Position numbers and translations under genes: made by a program. Positions 1-6,924 of a stretch of 21,680 bases of DNA are shown here, one piece after another. The stretch spans positions 1 through 21,680 of the forward strand of contig CAJUTJ010000125.1 in assembly GCA_910589655.1 (NCBI GenBank), read 5' to 3'. The stretch comes from an uncultured Acetatifactor sp. (GTDB lineage: Bacteria > Bacillota > Clostridia > Lachnospirales > Lachnospiraceae). The notes below the pieces were generated by a model that ran no database searches, was not told where the DNA came from, and saw only the letters and a program-made list of their open reading frames with translations. Each line of letters opens with the position of its first letter. Within the stretch, counting starts at the first letter, position 1.

Positions 1-701
1 CAAATTCCGCCGGACAAAATATCGTTTCCAGTAAAAGTCGTAACAAACAGATTTGGATAGTCATCAGCAAGTGACACACCACCTAAAACTAATGCACCAA
101 TTCCATTCCATAAAAAGTGCATAATAATTGGTGCTATAATAGAGCCACTATATTCAAGGACTGCTGTCATAAGCAAGCTCATAGTAAGTACATTTAAAAC
201 AGGAATAACACCTGCTTCAAATGCCCCTCCGTGCAATGCCGTAAAAAGTATTGTTGTCACAACCGCAGCAACAATTATATTGTGCTTTTGTTTAAGCATT
301 TGGTACAAGTAACCACGTACAAGAAGTTCCTGCATAATTGTATTTAGAAATACTGCCAGCAACCAAACAGGAAATAGGTTAATTAAATTAGTTCCGTCAA
401 AATGGATAATTTTTGCTACATACATTACCAAAACAGGAATAGCTAACCATACAATCCCTGTAATTACTCCCAATACTATTCCCTTTACTGGATTATCGAA
501 TAAATGTAACTTTACGTTTTTCTTTTCAGCAAACCAAAAGACGAGAGTAAAAACTGCTATTGCCAATAGAGGTGTAATCTCTGCCCATAACCTCCATACA
601 GCTTGTTCCTTTGAAGATGATAACGGCAAGATAGAAACCAATATTGCCCATCCCAGAAAAAAGCCTATGGATTTTATAATTGTAATTCCGATTTTTTTCA
701 A
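1..701 (-). CDS. CPBP family intramembrane metalloprotease (3' end cut by window)
   Basis: A membrane protein of at least 233 residues whose C-terminus lies beyond base 1. The start is a TTG at 699-701, preceded by a strong GGGAGGAATTT ribosome site, and no ATG fits the frame nearby. CPBP (Abi/CAAX-protease) signature residues are visible: QELLVRG around residues 124-130 (Glu125, Arg129), a second motif FTALHG (His157), and a third HFLWNG (His195). Several hydrophobic segments surround them, for example residues 10-26, 45-58 and 73-97. The first motif carries Gln-Glu where the family consensus has Glu-Glu. In Firmicutes such proteins often act in bacteriocin immunity or peptide processing, but nothing nearby indicates a substrate. 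Family assignment is firm; role is unknown. Confidence 0.88.
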   Translation of the reverse strand, partial: MKKIGITIIKSIGFFLGWAILVSILPLSSSKEQAVWRLWAEITPLLAIAVFTLVFWFAEKKNVKLHLFDNPVKGIVLGVITGIVWLAIPVLVMYVAKIIHFDGTNLINLFPVWLLAVFLNTIMQELLVRGYLYQMLKQKHNIIVAAVVTTILFTALHGGAFEAGVIPVLNVLTMSLLMTAVLEYSGSIIAPIIMHFLWNGIGALVLGGVSLADDYPNLFVTTFTGNDILSGGI

Positions 702-817
702 AATAAATTCCTCCCAAATTCCGATTGTGATTTGATGTTTTTTAAGGGTAATATTAGCTGTTATATTATTAAAATCCTCGCTAACCCTTGAAAACACTAA
801 GTTTATCGCAGGTGAGC

Positions 818-894
818 TTTCCCTTATTGTTTCCCTTGTGTTATATCTTCCCACAGGGCATTACGAACCCTGATAAGGGAAAAAATGAGGGAAA
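818..894. repeat. Nested inverted repeat with AAGGGAAA motifs
   Basis: Two arms of 21 bases, 818-838 and 874-894, are inverted copies with about three mismatches. Each arm holds two AGGGAAA-type motifs (as TTTCCCT in the left arm). Inside them lies a second inverted pair, CAGGG (854-858) and CCCTG (868-872). The block sits in the gap between the CPBP gene and the DUF6061 gene, which point away from each other. It may be a recombinase or regulator binding region at the edge of a mobile element, or simply a stem-loop. No partner gene is visible in the window. Confidence 0.6.
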
Positions 895-1001
895 CAAAAT
901 CACATAAAATATTATAACACAAAATAAACAGGACAGGAAGAATTGATTGGTATGCTTTCACAAATTTCTCCAAAACACAGACAAGAAAGGGCTAATAAGA
1001 T

Positions 1002-1241
1002 ATGAGATTTATTTACGCAGCGTATAATATTCTCCATAACTGCATTGATGTAACCACTTTTGACGGATATGTTTTACGGATAGATTGCGGAAAAGCGGAA
1101 AAAGGATTGAACACAACGCTATGCTCTGAATGTGCTTTAAATGCTTTGGCAATAGACAATCCCCTTGAATATGCAACGCTGCATCTTGAGGGCGGTATGC
1201 AGACATGGGTAGATGCAGATGACTCATTAGAGTTGCGGTAA
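1002..1241 (+). CDS. DUF6061 family small protein
   Basis: A 79-residue protein with AGAAAGGG about ten bases before the ATG. The layout matches DUF6061 as I recall it: a short hydrophobic N-terminus (MRFIYAAY), a DGYVLRIDC strand, then a segment with LNALAIDNPLEYATLHLEG. Members are common in gut Clostridia and are often found on integrative elements; no biochemical role is established. It stands alone on the plus strand beside a large inverted repeat and broken genes, which fits a mobile-element margin. The family call comes from remembered sequence patterns, not a search. Confidence 0.7.
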   Translation: MRFIYAAYNILHNCIDVTTFDGYVLRIDCGKAEKGLNTTLCSECALNALAIDNPLEYATLHLEGGMQTWVDADDSLELR

Positions 1242-1410
1242 TATATCTTTCTTTGTATAGAGGACTGGTCAAAATATAAACCCGTTCTCTCTTTATTTGT
1301 AAAACTGCCCACACTTACATCATATATGAACGAAGTTTTACAATAATAAATGATTAGGAATTGTTTAGAAATAACTTATTAATTCTGACAGTTTAGCACC
1401 AAACGATATA

Positions 1411-1449
1411 GATACAAAATAATTTACAACTTGCAGACTATTTTGTATC
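1411..1449 (-). terminator. Stem-loop at the end of the yhcG remnant
   Basis: GATACAAAATA (1411-1421) and TATTTTGTATC (1439-1449) form a perfect 11-base stem with a 17-base loop. It overlaps the stop codon of the minus-strand DUF1016 gene. The stem is AT-rich and lacks a clean T tract, so it is a weak terminator at best. Confidence 0.4.
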
Positions 1450-2245
1450 CATCATTTTCGCAACTTCAGATTCCAACGTTTCTATTGCAGGAAGACTGCG
1501 TTGATATTCTTTGCTGAGAGCGTTGCTTAATTCATATCCGGCAATACCAATCGGTTGCGAAACTTCTTCCAAAGAATATTCTGCCACAACATTATCCTTA
1601 TCCTTGCAAATAAGCAAACCTATCGCCGGATTATCGCCATTTCCTGTTAATTGTTTATTTACTGCGGTAACATAAAAATGCAATTTTCCAACATACTCCG
1701 GTTCAAATCTCTTTGTTTTAAGTTCCACAACAACATAGCAATGCAGCTTAATATGGTAAAACAATAAATCAATATAAAATTCACGCTCTCCAACCCGTAA
1801 ATGAACCTGACGTCCCATATAGGAGAACCCCGTTCCCAACTCCAACAGAAACTGCGTAATCTGATTTACCAGCGCATTTTCCAATTCTTTTTCATCATAA
1901 TCATCCCGCATTGTTAAAAAAAACGAAACTATATGGATCTTTTAATGTCTGTATAGCCAAATCAGAAGCATTGGCAGGAAGTTTATCCTTAAAATTCGTA
2001 ATGGCTTTTCCCTTATGCTCATATAATCTGCTTTCAATCTGATGTTCCAATACATCTCGGCTCCAATTATTTTCCAAAGTATATTGTGCATAAAAAACAG
2101 CTTCGCGCACATCTTTACATTTAAAAATAATACGCTGATTATGTCCCCACGGAATTGTAGTTATCCGCCGGAAAATATCATCAGACCTCAATTCGTCTAC
2201 AACTTGTTGACCATTTACAGCTTCTGCATAAAAGCCCCTCATATA
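1438..2245 (-). pseudogene. YhcG/DUF1016 PDDEXK nuclease, truncated and frameshifted
   Basis: Two reading frames together give most of a DUF1016 protein. The upstream part (to about 1905) has IPWGHNQ, the NNWSRDVLEHQIESRLYE stretch, and LPANASDLAIQTLKDPYSF. The downstream part (1438-1911) is the PDDEXK nuclease domain, with LGTGFSYMGRQVHLRVG, EFYIDLLFYH and VVVELKTKRFEPEYVGK; the catalytic D...ExK pattern is intact. The frames change at a run of eight T on the minus strand (about 1910-1917). Removing one T restores PYSFVFLTMRDDYDEKELE, which matches the family. The N-terminal helical region is missing and sequence from a sugar isomerase is joined in its place near 2240. YhcG proteins are nucleases linked to DNA repair and phage defence. 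The copy looks dead unless the T run slips. Confidence 0.85.
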
Positions 2246-2631
2246 AATTCTTGAAAATAGACTCAAAATTTACTTTTCCCTCTCCAGAAATCACGTTCTC
2301 TTTTCTTGCGTTGCAATCTTTCAAATGTACATGAAACAGCCGTTCCTTTAGTTCTTCGCTTTGAATTATTTCATTCACGTTGACTCCGGCCACATATAAA
2401 TTACCTGTATCTTATGCCGATGCCTTCATTAAAAGCAGCCTGCATAACTTCCTGCATATCAATGTTTCCGTTCCACAACGGATTGCCTTTATTATAGATT
2501 TTATCTCTAAAGCATTCTATTGCAGCATACCTTGCTTTTCGCACCAAAGAAAACTCACGTTTCCAATCTATAGGGAAGCATTGCAATTTTCTTGATTCAG
2601 TTAATCTTCCCTGAATGATCCCCAATGATCC
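2240..2631 (-). pseudogene. Sugar phosphate isomerase/epimerase (TIM barrel) remnant with internal deletion
   Basis: The N-terminal part (2401-2631) reads LGIIQGRLTESRKLQCFP, then REFSLVRKARYAAIECFRDKI and NPLWNG, matching the start of xylose-isomerase-like TIM-barrel epimerases from surface-glycan clusters. The C-terminal part (about 2240-2393, another frame) reads ERLFHVHLKDCNARKENV, then GEGKVNFESIFKNLYEG, matching the end of the same family (HLKD, G-G-V-F). The central barrel, more than 100 residues, is missing between them. The C-terminal end runs directly into the YhcG fragment. It is a decayed gene from what was probably a glycan locus. Confidence 0.7.
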
Positions 2632-2835
2632 ACCCAAACCTTTTTCCCTGAACGGGAATTTCAATATTCCAAACTCTTTTATTAATTCTCCAGCTCTAAT
2701 TATATCTTTATCCGTATCGATATCCCATGTTTTGGGATGTTCCAATAACCCTGCAATTTTATTTCCTGCCTTATTTCCATAATTCAAAAGCGTAAGGCGC
2801 CGGACAATGTCCACGCTTGTAAAAGAATGCCTCAA
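2632..2835 (-). pseudogene. Possible C-terminal remnant of a sugar cytidylyltransferase
   Basis: This stretch is in frame with, and directly upstream of, the isomerase fragment. The part HPKTWDIDTDKDIIRAGELI followed by KEFGI resembles the C-terminus of acylneuraminate-type cytidylyltransferases (an IDTE-D---AE-L pattern). Those genes often sit beside TIM-barrel epimerases in surface-glycan clusters. The rest is unrecognised, and the first ~35 residues may be out of frame. The assignment is an inference from one short motif and from the neighbour. Confidence 0.3.
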
Positions 2836-2950
2836 TCATCACATTACTACTCATGTTACAACGTAATTCCCTAAAAGAGCGGGCACGCCTGCTTCGAAGA
2901 ATGCTTCATATTCTTCACACACTATGACAGAACTTCCCATTATACAAAAT

Positions 2951-2992
2951 AACAGGGTCATCTGCCATGTTACCGCTACAGATGCCCCTGTT
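2951..2992 (-). terminator. Terminator hairpin downstream of thrS
   Basis: AACAGGGTCATCTG (2951-2964) pairs with CAGATGCCCCTGTT (2979-2992), with a single mismatch in a 14-base stem. On the minus strand it is followed by ATTTTGT; on the plus strand by TTTAAATTTT. It lies 36 bases after the thrS stop, so it probably ends the thrS transcript. It could work in both directions. Confidence 0.75.
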
Positions 2993-3027
2993 TTAAATTT
3001 TCTTATAAACCTATCTGCAAACCCATT

Positions 3028-4794
3028 TTAAGAAATGCGATTGTCATTAAGTTCTTTCACTTTCTCAATAAATTTTTCCAATTGCATTGTAATCGATTCG
3101 GCAGAATCTCTCTTTCTTACTGTAATAGAATTCGCCTCAGCCTCTTTCGCTCCCAGTACCAACATATAAGGTACTCTTGCTACCTGTTGCGCTTCACGGA
3201 TCTTGTATCCGATCTTTTCATCACGCATATCCAATTCGCATCGTATGCCTGCGGCAAAAAGCTTTTGATAAATCTGCTTTGAATAATCCATGGTCTTCTC
3301 TGAAACAGGTAAAATCTTAACTTGTACTGGTGCCAGCCATACAGGAAATTTGCCCGCATAATGCTCTATCAAAATGCCAAGAAATCTCTCGATAGATCCA
3401 AAAACAACTCTGTGGATCATAATGGGGCGTTGAGGGGCACTGCTCTCATCAATATATTCCGCCTGAAAGTTTAACGGCAGCTGGAAATCAAGCTGAATAG
3501 TACCACACTGCCATGTTCTTCCAATAGAATCCTGCAAATGGAAATCAATCTTAGGACCATAAAATGCACCGTCTCCTTCATTTATAACATAATCCATTCC
3601 AAGATCATCCAATGCCTTACGCAAACCATTTGTAGCTTTTTCCCAATCCTCATCACTGCCAATACTGTCCTCAGGCCTCGTCGATAACTCAAGATGATAT
3701 TTAAACCCAAACTTTCCATATACTTCATCTATCAAACGAATAACTCCTTTGATTTCATCCGGAATCTGCTCCTCCGTCATGAAGATATGCGCATCGTCCT
3801 GCGTAAAACAACGAACCCTGAATAGCCCATGCAAGGTTCCCTTTAACTCATGGCGATGCACCAATCCAAGCTCTCCACAACGAATTGGTAATTCTTTGTA
3901 AGAATGCGGCCTGCTCTTATAAACAACCATTCCTCCAGGGCAATTCATAGGTTTAATGCCATAATTCTCTTCGTCAATCTGAGTGGTGTACATTTTATCT
4001 CTATAATGGAACCAATGACCAGATGTCTCCCACAGCATACGGTTTAAGATCATGGGCGTAGAAATCTCTGTATAACCTTCTCGTCTATGAATTTCCCGCC
4101 AATAATCGATCAGCAAATTCTTAATAATTAGCCCTTTATCCAAAAAGAATGGAAATCCATGAGCTACTTCGCTGGTCATAAATAGCTCCATTTCGCGGCC
4201 TATCTTTCTGTGATCACGTTTTTCCGCCTCCTCCATCATTTTGAGATAATTATCAAGCTCTTCATTGGTGCGAAACGCAATACCATTAATCCGAGTCAGC
4301 ATTTTATTGTTTTTATCTGCTTTCCAATATGCACCGGACACTTTAGTTAACTTAAACGCCTTAAGCACTTTTGTATATGTGATATGCGGCCCTACACACA
4401 TATCAACATAGTCACCTTGCTGATAAAAACTGATCACGGCATCATCAGGCAAATCATCAATATGCTCTAACTTATACTTTTCATTACGCTCACTCATAAG
4501 CTTTTTAGCTTCTTCTCTAGGTAAAGTAAATACCTTGAACTGTAAATTCTCTTTGCATATTTTTTTCATTTCCTGCTCTATGGCAGAAAGATCCTCTTCC
4601 GTTATCTTTCTGCTGCCAAGGTCAACGTCATAGTAAAATCCATTTTCATTTGCAGGTCCATAAGCAAAGTTTACATCAGGATACAATCTCTCAATAGCCT
4701 GCGCCATAATATGCGCAGCGCTATGTCTTATAATGTTAAGCTCTTCTTCTTGCGCGCAATCACAAATATTACCGTCATTACATATTATTTTCAT
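3028..4794 (-). CDS. thrS: Threonyl-tRNA synthetase lacking the TGS domain
   Basis: A class II synthetase that charges tRNA-Thr in the cytoplasm. The chosen ATG at 4794 gives 588 residues; the frame is open to a TTG at 4872, but the intervening DNA forms hairpins and its translation resembles no family. Most ThrRS are about 640 residues with an N-terminal TGS domain. Here the protein begins almost directly with the editing domain (RHSAAH near residue 23, then CVGPH). The catalytic core is complete: NCPGGM, the motif 2 region HRHELKGTLHGLFRVRCF, QDDAHIF and MIHRVVFGSIERF. These hold the expected zinc ligands Cys, His and His. An anticodon-binding domain follows. A consensus promoter precedes it. 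It lies between broken genes, so it may be an acquired second copy; some second ThrRS genes confer resistance to ThrRS inhibitors, but nothing here proves that. Confidence 0.93.
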   Translation of the reverse strand: MKIICNDGNICDCAQEEELNIIRHSAAHIMAQAIERLYPDVNFAYGPANENGFYYDVDLGSRKITEEDLSAIEQEMKKICKENLQFKVFTLPREEAKKLMSERNEKYKLEHIDDLPDDAVISFYQQGDYVDMCVGPHITYTKVLKAFKLTKVSGAYWKADKNNKMLTRINGIAFRTNEELDNYLKMMEEAEKRDHRKIGREMELFMTSEVAHGFPFFLDKGLIIKNLLIDYWREIHRREGYTEISTPMILNRMLWETSGHWFHYRDKMYTTQIDEENYGIKPMNCPGGMVVYKSRPHSYKELPIRCGELGLVHRHELKGTLHGLFRVRCFTQDDAHIFMTEEQIPDEIKGVIRLIDEVYGKFGFKYHLELSTRPEDSIGSDEDWEKATNGLRKALDDLGMDYVINEGDGAFYGPKIDFHLQDSIGRTWQCGTIQLDFQLPLNFQAEYIDESSAPQRPIMIHRVVFGSIERFLGILIEHYAGKFPVWLAPVQVKILPVSEKTMDYSKQIYQKLFAAGIRCELDMRDEKIGYKIREAQQVARVPYMLVLGAKEAEANSITVRKRDSAESITMQLEKFIEKVKELNDNRIS

Positions 4795-4872
4795 ATTATT
4801 CCCATCTGCGCGCTGCGGGCGCGCATTCAAACCAATAGTTGAATCCGCATTTTTATTCAACTTTCCAGACAA
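4795..4872 (-). promoter_or_regulatory. Structured thrS leader with competing hairpins
   Basis: Reading the minus strand: segment A (4855-4861) GTTGAAT, B (4838-4844) ATTCAAC, C (4825-4831) TTTGAAT, then hairpin D (4807-4825) TGCGCGC-CCGCA-GCGCGCA. B can pair with A (7 bp) or with C (6 bp), but not both. Hairpin D ends just before the GGGA ribosome site of the ATG at 4794. The B:C loop reads CTATTGGT and contains GGT, the DNA form of a threonine anticodon. No T-box sequence was found. The layout suggests an attenuator or a translational operator; this is inference. Confidence 0.45.
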
Positions 4873-4912
4873 TCTCTTTATAATAATAATCCTCTTTAAT
4901 TAATTTTCTCAT

Positions 4913-4941
4913 ATTATACATATATCATGATGCATTGTCAA
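4913..4941 (-). promoter_or_regulatory. Sigma-70-type promoter of thrS
   Basis: On the minus strand, TTGACA (4936-4941) and TATAAT (4913-4918), both perfect consensus hexamers, are separated by exactly 17 bases. Transcription should begin near 4906, giving a leader of about 110 bases before the ATG at 4794. Confidence 0.85.
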
Positions 4942-4967
4942 TTTTTTTGTAGACAGATGTTCGGAAC

Positions 4968-5195
4968 ATCACCCAATAAATCATTATCACACACGGAAAC
5001 CACATAACTGGCAAAGCCTTGGTAAACCGCCGGAAAAATGGCCTTTATCTCACTCAATCCGCAGATTCTAAGTTCTTTTCCATCGGTATAACTCCTGCCT
5101 TCGTACTCAGGATATAGGCCTGTAAAAAGTTTAGTGACGGTTGATTGACCCTCGCCGTTTTTTTCCACAAGGACATATGCTTTCCTTTTTTCCAA
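4968..5195 (-). pseudogene. ABC transporter ATPase stump
   Basis: About 76 residues resemble the start of an ABC ATPase domain: a Walker A-like EKNGEGQSTVTKLFTGLYP, then YEGRSYTDGKELR, LSEIKAIFPAVYQGF (Q-loop) and VSVCDNDLLGD. The family form is G-NGAGKST, so the Walker A lysine is replaced by Gln and one glycine by Glu, which should abolish ATP binding. The signature motif, Walker B and the transmembrane part are absent. The similarity stops just before the thrS promoter, suggesting that the ABC gene was cut when the thrS block arrived. Confidence 0.75.
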
Positions 5196-5230
5196 TTAAA
5201 AGGATAATCCAGGCAAAACCGCCATATACA

Positions 5231-5260
5231 AAAGCACCTGTGTACAGAAACACAGGTGCT
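5231..5260 (-). terminator. Rho-independent terminator of the comFB-hemerythrin operon
   Basis: GCACCTGTGT (5234-5243) and ACACAGGTGC (5250-5259) form a perfect 10-base stem with a six-base loop. On the minus strand it is followed by TTTTGTAT. It lies about 100 bases after the hemerythrin stop at 5355. Confidence 0.85.
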
Positions 5261-5354
5261 GCCATATCATCAGCATAATCTATATTTTTCCAATAAATTC
5301 CCGCCGCTTGCAAGCCATTGCTTTCAAGAATGTTCCGTTAGAAACATCCCCGTT

Positions 5355-6179
5355 TTATTTTCCGGCAGAAATCTTTTTATCCATATACAAAATGTGGTTG
5401 ATCAGCCAGCCAAGCAGAAATTCCAACAGTTTTTGGAGATAATCCTCCGGATTTTCTTCCACCGCTCTCAAGTCAATATTTTCCAGTTTGTCAATAAAAG
5501 CTTCATGCGCCCGCTTCTGCGCTTCAATCCCCTCGTAACGGATACTTTCCATATATTCTTCTTCGTCGCGAAAATGCTCCTTGGTATAATTCGTCAATTC
5601 GTCCAATATTTCCGTAATCTTGTCATAACCAAAGGATACATCAAAGGACTTAATCAACTGGTTTGCCCTGTCTACAATGCGAAACAGTGATTCATGTTCT
5701 CTGTCAATTAATACCACACCGGTCAAATATTCTTCCGTGAACTCACAGGGATTCTCTTTTATCATCCATTCTTCCAGAGGAGGCAGCTTCCCGATCATAA
5801 TGTCACTGCTTAAAATATGGCGGTACAGCCACTTTGCGAGGAAAGTTACCAGCTCTGCAAGAACCCGCTTCTGATTTTCCGGATCGTCTATATTGGCAAA
5901 ATCAAAGCCGAAGATCTTTTCACGGAAAAAAGCATGCTGCGAACGCTGCAATATCAACTCCGGATCCCGTATCTGCGCCATATAAGCTTCTTCATGTGCG
6001 AAATGCTCTTCCGCATAACGGTCAAGCTCCGTAAGAATTTCTTTTAATTGCAGGTAATAGTCGCTTTGATAGTCCGTAGTCACAAGAACATATGCCTTAT
6101 TTAACAATTCAAACAAGTATTCATGCTCTTTGTCGATCTGCTCTATCCCTATCCGGCAATCATCCGTAAAATCAAACAT
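5355..6179 (-). CDS. Double hemerythrin-domain protein
   Basis: A cytoplasmic protein of 274 residues with two complete bacteriohemerythrin domains, each a four-helix bundle expected to hold a di-iron site that binds O2 or senses oxygen or redox state. Domain 1 shows IDKEHEYLF, HFAHEEAYM, SQHAFF and WLYRHILSSD; domain 2 shows IDREHESLF, HFRDEEEYM, QKRAHEAF and WLINHILYMD. In both, the position of the fifth ligand (first His of the H-x3-H pair) is Gln, as QRSQH and QKRAH. The start is the ATG at 6179 with AGGAGGG directly upstream; an in-frame ATG at 6209 has no such site. The gene follows the comFB-like gene by 26 bases, in one operon with a clear terminator. Confidence 0.93.
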   Translation of the reverse strand: MFDFTDDCRIGIEQIDKEHEYLFELLNKAYVLVTTDYQSDYYLQLKEILTELDRYAEEHFAHEEAYMAQIRDPELILQRSQHAFFREKIFGFDFANIDDPENQKRVLAELVTFLAKWLYRHILSSDIMIGKLPPLEEWMIKENPCEFTEEYLTGVVLIDREHESLFRIVDRANQLIKSFDVSFGYDKITEILDELTNYTKEHFRDEEEYMESIRYEGIEAQKRAHEAFIDKLENIDLRAVEENPEDYLQKLLEFLLGWLINHILYMDKKISAGK

Positions 6180-6205
6180 TATCACACCCTCCTGACAGGA
6201 CATAT

Positions 6206-6508
6206 TCAATTTCCGCTGCCGTTTTCGGCATTATATGTACTGAGATTCTTATGCGGCGCATTTCCTACGATTTCGATTCCCTTACCCACCGCCACCGTAA
6301 CCTCAATGTCCTTCTGTGTCTGATTAGATTCAAATCGATACAGCACTTTTCCTTTCAGTGACTGCACATACTGTGCCGGCAGACGATTTAAAGCATATGT
6401 TGCTATGTCCATGCGGCAGTTCTCACACTTACAATAATTTGTCCCCGCCCACAGTTGGTCAATCTTCTTCAGCACCGTCTCTTCCATTAAATTTATCAGT
6501 TCCGTCAT
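6206..6508 (-). CDS. Late competence development ComFB-like protein
   Basis: A 100-residue protein beginning MTELINLMEETVLKKIDQLW, followed by CKCENCRMDIATYALNRLP and a C-terminal strand-rich tail. This matches the ComFB family (PF10719), whose B. subtilis member is encoded in the comF operon; related proteins bind cyclic dinucleotides. The Cys-x-Cys-x2-Cys cluster (CKCENC) is typical of the family. The start at 6508 is set by GAAAGGTGAGGGT just upstream; the in-frame ATG at 6568 lacks a ribosome site. No other competence gene is nearby, so its link may be to the hemerythrin gene 26 bases downstream. Confidence 0.85.
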   Translation of the reverse strand: MTELINLMEETVLKKIDQLWAGTNYCKCENCRMDIATYALNRLPAQYVQSLKGKVLYRFESNQTQKDIEVTVAVGKGIEIVGNAPHKNLSTYNAENGSGN

Positions 6509-6726
6509 ACCCTCACCTTTCTCAAATTGCTTTCGCTGTCCGCCCTGCCTTCTGTCTGCATGGCTCATCCGAACCGAACTTCGGCATCCCCTACTCTAAC
6601 GGCAACTTCCCCACCGGTGCAGTGTATACACTTACATGCAGCAAAATTGTCATTTACAGTATAAACCTTTTTTGCGCCGGATACAATATCTGTTTCAAAT
6701 GTCTTGCAGATTCCGGGCATGCCGGA
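6509..6726 (-). promoter_or_regulatory. Upstream region and promoter of comFB-hemerythrin
   Basis: On the minus strand, TTGTAT (6681-6686) and TATACT (6658-6663) are separated by 17 bases, a good sigma-70 promoter that would give a leader of about 140 bases. A 10-base palindrome, GTGTATACAC (6622-6631), lies about 25 bases downstream of the -10 element and could be an operator. No gene was seen here. Confidence 0.6.
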
Positions 6727-6878
6727 TTACTTTTCACGCCCACGCCACCGCGAGGCGTTTTCACGCGTTTTTGCCTGTTCAAACCAAAGCGATTAGAATA
6801 ATCGCTTTGACAACCTGCGCGAAACCGTTATTTTGCGGTTTCTGTTCATGCTTTACCGGTCACGGAGTGAACGGTAAC
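6727..6878. mobile_element. Miniature inserted element, copy A (152 bp)
   Basis: Flanked by a direct repeat CATGCCGGA (6718-6726 and 6879-6887). It shares CACCGCGAGGCGTTTTCACG near its left end, and a GTTACSGTTCACTCCGT right end (read inward), with copy B at 8114-8220. The left end, TTACTTTTCACGCC, resembles the right end inverted (TTACCGTTCACTCC), so the ends are imperfect inverted repeats. It encodes no protein. The middle holds two hairpins: AAAGCGATTA-GAA-TAATCGCTTT and GAAACCG-TTATTTTG-CGGTTTC. It lies between the GNAT gene and the comFB promoter. Confidence 0.7.
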
Positions 6879-6924
6879 CATGCCGGATGGCAGAAACTTT
6901 CGGCAAAACTCACAAAAAGATTTC

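Noticed and set aside
1009..1314. Minus-strand ORFs opposite the DUF6061 gene
   Set aside because: Two overlapping frames antisense to a recognisable gene with a good ribosome site; both are shadows.
2836..2950. Short ORF (29 codons, MGSSVIVCEEYEAFFEAG...) between thrS and the broken genes
   Set aside because: It matches nothing, has no ribosome site, and overlaps the edge of the thrS terminator region; probably decayed sequence.
4795..4906. T-box riboswitch before thrS
   Set aside because: The leader is only about 110 bases and has no T-box consensus (TGGNACCGCG) or antiterminator.
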